A DNA stretch of 64,000 nucleotides from assembly GCA_963989385.1 (NCBI GenBank), contig OZ022511.1:27522503-27586502 (forward strand). Reading direction: 5' to 3'. The DNA is from Ctena decussata (taxonomy: Eukaryota > Mollusca > Bivalvia > Lucinida > Lucinidae). The position numbers were made by a program, and so were the translations under genes. Below, piece after piece: positions 23,701 through 34,100 of the stretch; within the stretch, counting starts at the first letter, position 1; every line of letters starts with the position of its first letter. Under the pieces are notes generated by a model. It ran no database searches, had not been told where the DNA came from, and worked only from the letters and a program-made list of their open reading frames with translations.

Positions 23701-26700
23701 TACTGTCAAACTCTGACGTCGATACTAAACGTCGCTGCTCACTGACTGACGACTGGTTTTATGTTGCTGAATTCGCCTGCTTTAGGTGCAAAGAGGTAAA
23801 ATTATGTAAGAATTAAAAACTGAAATTTTGAGGAGGTAAATTGTTCGTATTATAACTGTAAATTGCGCTTCACCCCTCCGCCGACGTCTCGTCGTCAAAC
23901 AATATTTGCGACCACAAATCCAACGATTCATCTCTCCAAATGACATTTTGAGTACAGTTGCCCAATAATCAATTCAGTAGTAATACGTCCATTTCTTGGT
24001 CTTAAAACAGAGTCAAGAAAACATACAAAACATTGACTAGTCCAGTCAAATCGTGGGGGAACCTAAAGCAAATTGCAACGAAAGGTTTCTTTGCAGTAAT
24101 AAGCTCCTAAGACCTACATTTTTTACATACTAAAAGTAGGACAAAATCGGAGAATGCGAAACTTGATTTTTTTCATATGTCTTGTTTTCGAAGGATTTAA
24201 ACCACTGCACAGCTACTTTTGGTCGGAAAGCCACTTCTGAACATCATTTCTAAACAAGTTAAATCTATAGAAGTCGTTGATAAAACAGCGTTATACTGTT
24301 CTTTAGCTTTTGTCTACCCTTAAATTTGCTGATTATGCATAACTAGGCGATCAAATAGTATATTACTATTGGTTTACCCCACCCACCAGTGCAATTTTTG
24401 CTTTTACCATAACCTCTATTCAGATGGACAATATGGATGGTAATGAAGATAGTAAACAGAATCAATAATTTTAAATGAAGACTGTGACAGAACAATAGAA
24501 GAAAACAGCTTGATGTAACTCCTATTTATCAAACGACGGGACATCTGAGAGGTTTGTTTTGTTGGACACGTCCACGGTAAACAGCCATGGTCATGTCGGG
24601 ACGGTCAGTTAACCTTACGGCACTATTCTATGGCCGGCTTAGACCTCCTATGCGGTAAAGCTGTACTAAGTGCATATACTTTAGCCAGTAACTGACAACT
24701 GTCCTTTCTGAATCAGCGGAAGGAGAAACAGAAGTAAGTAGCCGGACCAGGTATCGAACACAAGACCTCTAGCTCTTGAGTCAGACGCGCTACCGACTGC
24801 ACTATGTGGCCTGGCTAAATACTTCATGTGCTGAAAGGATAATCCACTAGAGGGTTAAATATGCAGATAACTTGGACATGCTTTGGGATATTAGGTGATG
24901 CCTTCCATGACATTTTTGCATTCACAAATGGTAAAATGTTTACTTTGCTGGTTCAAAATTTACAAATTATACCTCCTTCCCGCCTAACAGCCACCTCCCC
25001 AACCCGCCAACTCCTCTGGAAAGAAGTAAATGTTTTAGCTCGCCTGAACGACCTTCAGGAAGAGCTATTGTTGTCACCCCGGTGTCGACCTCCCCGTTTG
25101 CACCCGCGTCCATGTCCACCTTTTGGTGTTATAGGTTATTTAAACACCCATATCTCTTTAACCCATTGATAGCCTAAGTTGATACTTTCACTTATGCTAG
25201 ATAATGGTCTTATGTTTTACACCCTTTGCCCTCAGTGACCTTTAGGTCTAGGTCATGGAATTAGAAATTTCATGTTTAGGTATGGGATGTTCTTTAAGGT
25301 TTTAGCTCACCTGTCAAGGTGAGCTTATATAGTTTAGCCTTGGTCCGTAGTCCGTTGTCATCTTCCACATTTAAAAACATACCTCCTAAACCATCTGCCC
25401 AATCTTGATCAAATTTTATGTGTAGTATTGTTGGGGTGGGGGGTTGACTGAATAAGGTTATAGGGCAGATCAGATCGGAACTCTGGTTGCCATGGCAACA
25501 TAAAGCTCCCATAGACTTATAATGAGAATAACTTAAACAATCCTCTTCTCTGAAACCATGAGGCTCAGAGCTTATATATTTAGTATGTAACAATGTTTAG
25601 TGGTCCCCTACATCACTCCTGCCAATCCATCCCCTGGGTTCCAACCTGGCCCCACCATAGTGGCCCATAGGTTTATATAGGGCTATATAGCTAAAGAACC
25701 TTCCAAATTGGCCACCTCCAGGGGCCCTTAGCTCCCATAGACTTATAATGATTAAAACTTTAAAAAACTTCATCTCTGAAACCATGAGGCCAAGCGCTGA
25801 TATATATACACAAACCCTGCCAACCATGCCCCTGGGGTCCAAACTGGCCCCATTCCAGGCGGTCATTTGTGTAGAAAGGGCTATATAGCTAAAGAACCTT
25901 CAAAAATTTTCCTCTCTGAAACCATGAGGCCCAGAGCTTACATATTTAGTATGTAGCAATGGTTAGTGGTCAAGTACATAAATCCTACCAACCATGCCGC
26001 TAGGGTCCAAATTGGCCACGCCCCAGGGACATTAGCTCCCACTGTCTTATGAAGTGAAAAACTTAAAAAAACCTTCTCTGAAACCATGAGGCCCAGAGCT
26101 TAAACATTTAGTATGTAGCAATGTTTAGTGGTCCCCTGCATAAATCCTGCCAACCATGCCCATGGGGTCCAATGTGCCCCACCCCAGGGGTCATTTGTTA
26201 ATATAGGCTATATAGCTGAGAACCTTCAAAAATCTTTTCTCTGAAACCATGAGGCCCAGAGCTCACATATTTAGTATATTAGTATATAGCAATGGTTAGC
26301 AATAGCTAGTGGTCACGTACATAAATCCTGCCAACCATGCCCCTAGGGTCCGAATTGGCCACGCCCCAGGGACATTAGCTCCCATTGTCTTATGAAGTGG
26401 AAATTGTTTAAAAATCTTCTCTGAAACCATGAGGCCTAGAGCTTAAACATTTAGTATGTAGCAATGTGTAGTGGTCCCCTGCATAAATCCTGCCAATCAT
26501 GCCCATGGGGTCCAAACTGACCCCACCCCAGGGGCCATTAGTTGATATACGCTATATAGCTGAGAACCTTCAAAAATATTTTCTCTGAAACCATGAGGCC
26601 CAGAGCTCACATATTTAGTATATAGCAATGGTTAGCAATAGTTAGTGGTCACGTAAATAAATCCTGCCAACCATGCCTGGGATCCAAATTGCACCCCCCC

Positions 26701-28117
26701 CCCCCCCCCCCCCATGGATCTATCATTGGCTCCCAGAGACTTATATTTGGAAAACTTTTAAAAAAATCTTCTTCTCTGAAAAATGAGGCCCAGAGCTTAT
26801 ATATTTATTTAGAATGTTAAGTGGTCCCCTACATAACTCCTGCCAATCAAGCACCTGGGGTTCAAACTGGCCCCTCCCCTGGGGGTCATTTGTTTATATA
26901 GAGCTATAACGCTAAAGAACCTTCAAAAATCCTCTTCTCTGATACATATGTACCATGAGGCCCAGAGCTCACATACTTAGTATTTAGCAATGCTTAGTTG
27001 TCACATACAAAATCCTGCCAACCATGCCCCTGGGGCCCGAATTGGCCACGCCCCAGGGGTCATTAGCTCCCATAGACTTATAATGGGAAAAATCTTTTAA
27101 AAATCATCTTCCCTGAAACCATGAGGCCCAGAGCTTACATATTTAGTACTTAGCAATGTTTAGTGGTCCCGTTCATAAAGCCTGCCGAGGAGATTTTCAA
27201 AGACTATTCATATAAGTATGTTGCACTGTTTGTGTTATTATGCATGAAGTATTCTGCTCTTTGTGCCTTTGTTTCGGGCTTCTCATGCCTTCAGAGATCA
27301 GTATTCTAAACTGAAGCATGTTTAACTGAAGCATGTTTAACATGTATGCTTAAGCAAAGTCATCAGTATGATGTATTTCTTGTTGCAGTTCAGTTACTGA
27401 ACTTCAAAAATTCACTTCAGATTTTAAGGCAGAACAAAGTGGGTGGGGTAATTTATACAATTTTTAGACCTAGATGGCTTTACATTCAACAAGAAAATGT
27501 GCTAAATTCAATCTTAAGCTTCTAGATTCAATTCTGGCAGAGGCAGAATAGGTTTTTAGAAATAAAACTTACAGCAATAATGTTATGTTATATAAAATAT
27601 TACAAATAATTGGTATATTTAAGACGCAAAATAGGCGCTTGTAAAAATGCAGAAAAAAAAGATATTTTGCATTATCCGATTTTATCCTACTTTTGATATG
27701 TCATATGTGAATGTTAGTTCTCAACAAAAATGCAAAAAAAGCTTTTGTTGCAATTTGTTTTGGGTTAAGGGAAAAAATCGCCAGTTTGCCTGGACTATGA
27801 CGTATTACCTGTATGTATACCCATCCGTAAGTTCATACTTCTAGTAATAGCGTTAGGATAGGAGAAATGTTTCATCACGTGAAGTAGGTCAAGAGCCAGG
27901 GTCGCCGTCTCTGGCACGTGCATGTCTCCATTCCTGTTTGGAACCCCTACAAGCAAATATGTAAAAGTCAGGAATATACCATTTACACATTGGTCAGAAA
28001 ATTGAAGAGTTTTGAGGTACTTATCGACGTTACTTTACACCGGCCATTTAGTAAAATTTGCCTCGGAATGTCAAGGTTATGTATGTATGTATGTATGTAT
28101 GTATGTATGTATGTATG

Positions 28118-28173
<56 letters not shown>

Positions 28174-31100
28174 CATCCATCCATCCATCCATCCATCAAT
28201 CTATCTATCTTATGAGAACGAAGAATAATTTATTTTTCAGTCCATACTAATCTATCTTGGAAGACTTTATAGTGTGTCCGAAAACACGCCTCCTTACCTG
28301 AAGCGACCATATAACAATCATTGATAGTTTCCACCTTGTACACGTCATAGTTGTCTATCCTTTCATCCAGGGCTAGGTACAGGCTGTTCAGAAACCCGAC
28401 AAGTTCGAGCGGACTGAAATCCTTCGCCATCTGAGAGAAGCCGAATATATCCGCAAACAGTATTGTTACGCATTTAAAGTAGTCCGACTCAGTATTGGAG
28501 CAATCACTCCGCATTTTCCTCGCAATGGATTCTGGGACCATCTGATACAGAAGTTTGTCGGCCTTGTGTTTTTCTATGTTCAGTTCCGTCGTTTTACGCA
28601 CTAAGGTCTGCGTGTATCGCTGAATGTCGCTTGCTAAAGCTTCGGAGGAGAACATGATGATAGGGCACATGCTGATGACGACCACAACAAGTACAGCGTA
28701 GATTGCAACCTGCAAATATACAATACTTTTACTTCGGCAGTATATGACTGACTATGATAATGGTTCCTAAAAGCTTCATTTCAACTCATACAGAGTTACT
28801 CACCCTTTAGTCGGATATGTCTGCATTTTTTTCTGTTTTGGATTGGTGTTTGGAGTTTAGGCTCTGAAAGCAATGAATGCTTGATATATAGCCTCAACAG
28901 ATTCGCTTGTTACATGTACCTATTGTACATTGTATGCCAGATACCGTAAACGCGATAATTTTCGCGGTGCTCCATTTTTCGCGGTATTTCGCGGTCACTT
29001 AGAAACCGCGAATATTAAAATCGCGAGATAATTTCCTGTTTCTTACAAATTATCATCAGTAGACACAGCGTCCATATATTTTGTTTCTGTTTGCTTCGGT
29101 TAAGTCTGGTACTTTTCATTTGCGCCAGTTCTTTCATTAACCTGCGGCCGCAGGTTAATGAAAGAACTAGCTCAAATAAAAATCAAGCAATTTTGATTTT
29201 TGCGCATGTTGCTAGCCGCGAAAATTAAAAATCGCGAAAATTAATGTTTATGCTTTTGCCCCTTAACCGCGAAAATTTGAGCCCGCGAAAATTACCGCGT
29301 TTACGGTATAAAACTGACAGTCAGTGCTGTGCAAAGTTTCTGATCAGCAGCACTCATGTAAAATGCATTCAGAAGATGACATTGATATAAAATTAGCAGG
29401 AACTATGTAGTAATGGCCTGTACATTTCATTTTAGAATTTTGTTTTATTAAATATAGTGGGTGAAAAAAATAATCAATGACTGTGTTATGATCTCGACAA
29501 GGAAATCACAGGCCCGTATTCAGCTTGTTTAAGTCTCATCTCACGCTCGGCAAGCCTCGCCTAATACAATGGAATCAGGAAATTAGTCTGACATTTTTTT
29601 GTCTCGGACTCATTCCCCTAAGAGTCTGTTAGTCCTACGACGAAGCTGAATAAAGCATCTTACCTTTGATACAACTTCACCTAAGACTTCGTCAACCTCA
29701 ACGGTGATTCTGTGTGCGACCTCCTCTTGTATACCTAGTAGAGAGTCTAAGTATTCCGTCATATTGTCGAAGAACCATTTAGCTTTCTCGTTAGATTTGT
29801 AGTCAATGTCTGGGTCATTATACTGGATCTCAAAGCGATTGGCGTTGATGATGGAGGTAATATTTAGACCTAAAACGCAAATGAAGGTGCATGTGAATAC
29901 CCGAGGTTCTGGCGGTCATTTTACATGGAGAAATATCCTTTGTGACTTCTCATTATATTCCATAGACGTCGAAGCCAAAATGAAAGCTACTCTTAAGAAA
30001 GGCTGCCCCACTCCTACGGGGAGAAAACTGTTTGCTTTAAGAGCTGACCGGAAATAAACTAAGAGAGAGTAAAAAGGGAAATAATATAGTTGCTTCTTCT
30101 AAAAGTATAATTTTACCAAAAAACTGCCCCATCTTACGGTGAATTGGTTCCCTTTCAGGGCCAAAGTTCTAGCACTCATTTTCATCCCCCATTTTAATGG
30201 GAGTCAAATTTTTATGGAAAGAATTGCTCAGAAATGAGCGATGTATATTTTTTTTTATAGCAAACCACTTTTGGAAGGGTTACTTTGTCCAGGGAGTCAT
30301 GGTAGTTGCTTCTATTTGTAAAAATAATAGAAAAACTGGAAAGTGTATCCAAATACTTTAAGCTATGCCTTAACTGCCTAGCTGCAACATTGGACGATAA
30401 CAGAACTGTCGCATCGATCATTTCTACAATCACTTACACAGTATACGCTCTTGCAGAGAAACGGTGATGTGAAATTAGGAAAACCAAAACTGATGTTTGC
30501 TTTTAATTCTTAGACAATCAATTTTCTCAAATGATTTGATACTATGTTATACGTATGTAAACAGAAAAAGAATATTACACGCCATGCTCTTTCCTAAATG
30601 CTGACTTACCTGATTTTTTAATTTCTTTGACCTCTTCGGTGTGTAGTGGTACTACTATATCAGAATAAAATACGGCTGTCTTGTAATTGTATTTGAAGTC
30701 ATGAATCTGTTCATTGTAGAATTCATAGTCGGTCCACTTAGGGAATCTACAAGCCGAAAAATGTAAGGTTGAGAATTAGAAATTAAATAAATGAAATAAT
30801 AAAAAAATAATCTATTACAATAAGACTTATTGCGGAATTACGAGCATTAAGCAACCTATTGGAATGAGGCATGGACAAGACTGTATAACGTTGAAATCTG
30901 TAAGCAACGAAATGTTTATGATACCAGAGGACGAGTCCATTTTCATTCTACATTTTCAGCGAGGAAATACTAGCATTATTTACAGCAGGAAATTTGTCCA
31001 TGTAGCCGGACAAAGGAAGATTATCTCTAACTGTTCTTACATTAGCATGATTAGGCAACATTCAAATATCTTTTTGTCTGCTTATTTTTTTTCAAGTTTA

Positions 31101-34100
31101 GCCAGAAACCGCCGGTTCTTACTGTTGTTATTTTTGCATCTATCTAAATATATCCTACAGCACCATTCTCTAGGATTTGGAACCGGGCTTGCAATCTTTA
31201 TACAAATTCATGGTATCGCATCCGTTTGTTTATTAAATTTGCAACTTCTGTATTACAAACTCAACAAGCTTTATGTATCAGGTCAGTCGGTATTTTGTCT
31301 GGTTCGATCTGACCCATAATGCATGCATCGGGTCAGAAATCCTTGTTTTTCCCCTTAACTATTGACAAAAATGGCGAAATCACTCAGTGACCCGTGCGGC
31401 TCATGCAACACAGTTTGCAGCCTTAATTGACTGACAGGTGAGCTTAACACTGGAAAGATGATTTTGATAGCGTGTGCAAGACTTTGCCAGGCCGCCATTA
31501 CCCATCAGCAGCCTTGCTTGCGAAAGGGCGCGACATGTCATCAATGCAGTTATCCAGTAGAGTCATGCAAAGTACATAAACATGAAGAGTGGTTTCATGT
31601 CCCACATTCGCCGTCAATGCATTATGGGGCCCCGGTTGAACCGGGCTAAGTCGGTAGCTTGCCACACACAAGTATAGTCGACTCTCGATATCTCAAAGTC
31701 AAATTACAACCCAAACTACAGATATCTCAAAGTAAATTTTCTGGTACTAGCAAATTTAATTTTGAGATATCAGTAGTTTGAGATAACAGGAGTTGAAATG
31801 TAAATAAAAAAAAAAGAAAATATATTCTTGATACAAGAAGATATTTTGATATATCAATGTTCGAGATATCGAGAGTTGATTGTAATGTATAACTCACCGT
31901 CCATAGGCATAAAACATGGAGCCGTAAGCCCTTTCTACGCCGATGTTCTCTTTACACTTGGTGATCTTTTGGTATGCCACTAGAGTCTTCCAATTAGAAC
32001 CGAAGCCAGAGCCTTTAATGTTTTCCACCAACCATTCCAGAAACTCCCGCGTGATGGAACTGAAAATGTAAATTAAATTTAGCATCTTAATGTGAATTGG
32101 GTGCATTTTTAGATAAAGCAACTCTTAAATTTTCATTTCGCCTCCCTTCTAACTTGGAATCAACTCTACATGGAAAGAGTTTGCCTCCCCAGCCCCCCCC
32201 CTCCCCCCCCCCTTGGAGCAAGTGTATTCCTTTTATAAGTAAACTCCATCTGATTAGGGCTTCGTTGTCCAGGGACGCAAACAAGAAGTCACAAACGTTG
32301 TTCCTCTTTGTAAATGTTGGAAAATGTAGAGGTGAACCCCCATACACTTGTATGTAATTTGTACAATTAACGTCAACAGCCCAATACAAAGTGCACTCAG
32401 TTTGTTATTTGTCACCAGTTTGCCTGACACTCACTTGTAGCGCTACTTGGAGGAAACTCCGACCAAAAGGGAACTATATATAAGTACAACTAAGCACTAA
32501 CATGCGGCTTCATTAAGCAATTCGTGTTTATTCCAAGGTCACACACGAGTGAAATAAACAAACAAGAACGACCACAGCAGCTATCAATTATTGAGGGACA
32601 AAAAACAAGAAGCGCCTTTTACTTCTTTAATGGGATTGACAATGATGAGAATTAAATTAACTAAAAAATGGTTTTGGACTTCAGATGAATGTATACACAT
32701 CTATAGTTACAAAAAGAAACTACTTTTTTTCTCACCCATTGGACAAGAATATCCCTTCCTAGAGGTGTCTGAGATTTTTTTTCTATTTCGGCCTGCTATC
32801 TCAGCCTAGGCTCAGAAAGCTGTCTCAAAATGTCAATCATTGCTATATAGTACAGCCCAACTAATAACACACTTTAATTCAACAAGTCAACTTACTAGCT
32901 GTCTAGTAAATTGCATGCAGAATATGAAATTGACACCCAGTGATGCACAGGAAGTGTCACTGTAGATTTCTGATCAGCTGCCATTCATGAAAAATGCATG
33001 CACAAGGTGAAATTAAAACACATGTCAAGCTATTAATAGAAAATTAGCTTCAACTTTTTTTTTTGAATGGCTTCAACAAGAAGCTAAGGTATACGTACAA
33101 TGAATATTCTGTTCTATAAACTATAATGGGTGAGAAAAATAATCAATGATGGGGTTGAGGCCTCGACAAGGAAATCTCAGGCTCGTTTTCAGATTATTTA
33201 AGTCTTGTGCTCAGCAAGCCTCGCATAAAACTAAATAATCTAAAACCTAGCCTGAGATTTCCTTGTCTTGGCCTCAACCCCTTCATAGATTCTATTGATC
33301 CCTGTGTTTACTTCCACGGGCTACGAAATTCTTCCGAATAGGATTGACACTTGCAGGAAAGAAGTGACCCTTAGGAGATCAATACGTTCTTAAAAAGACT
33401 GACCGCCGTTCGGGAAGGGCGGAAAAAATGATCAGACAAACCGTTGCTTCGCCTTTACTTTAACATAATAACCCCATTGTCATAGCATCTAAAAGGTTCA
33501 GATTTGCTTTGTTGACATTCTAGACAGTTCGCAAATAAAGGTCAAGCCTAAAGCCACTAGTTGTTATGGTAATAGAACAATGACGTCACCTATACAAATG
33601 TATCTGCAAGGGCATGCAATTTACGCTCTCACAGTTCGCAAATAAAGGTCAAGCCTAAAGCCGCTAGTTGTTATGGTAATACAACAATTACGTCACCTAT
33701 ATCTGCAAGGGCATTTAATGTACGCTCTAACAGATCGACCTTGACAGTGGGTTACATAAAATTTGTAGAATCAAAACCTGAGTTTATGGAATACATGTTT
33801 CTCAGATACATACTTTTTTTTATAATATACACATTCAATGAAATCCTTCGGTGAATGAAAGCGAAATCCCAGTAGTTACCTGTAAAATGATATTTCATCA
33901 TACAGATTTACAGTTGCAGGATTCAAAGAATTCCTGTGCTGTGAAATATACGTCATCATGTTAGCTTTGCTCCGGAATTCTTCTCGAGGATTTCTAGTTA
34001 GCTCCCCTGGCCAGACTGGTAGCCGCTGTAAGGCGTCATCTGTGGCAATATACTCTGCTAGAAGAAATGTCTTTGTGCCGGGACCCAGGTCACTGAGATA

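Noticed and set aside
27918..28250. Open frames rich in YVCM and YLSI repeats
   Set aside because: Translations of TATG and TATC tetranucleotide microsatellites.
30864..31319. 151-codon + strand frame with hydrophobic stretches
   Set aside because: Lies in a cyclase intron, has no recognisable family, an AT-rich composition like its surroundings, and no supporting splice or promoter signals.
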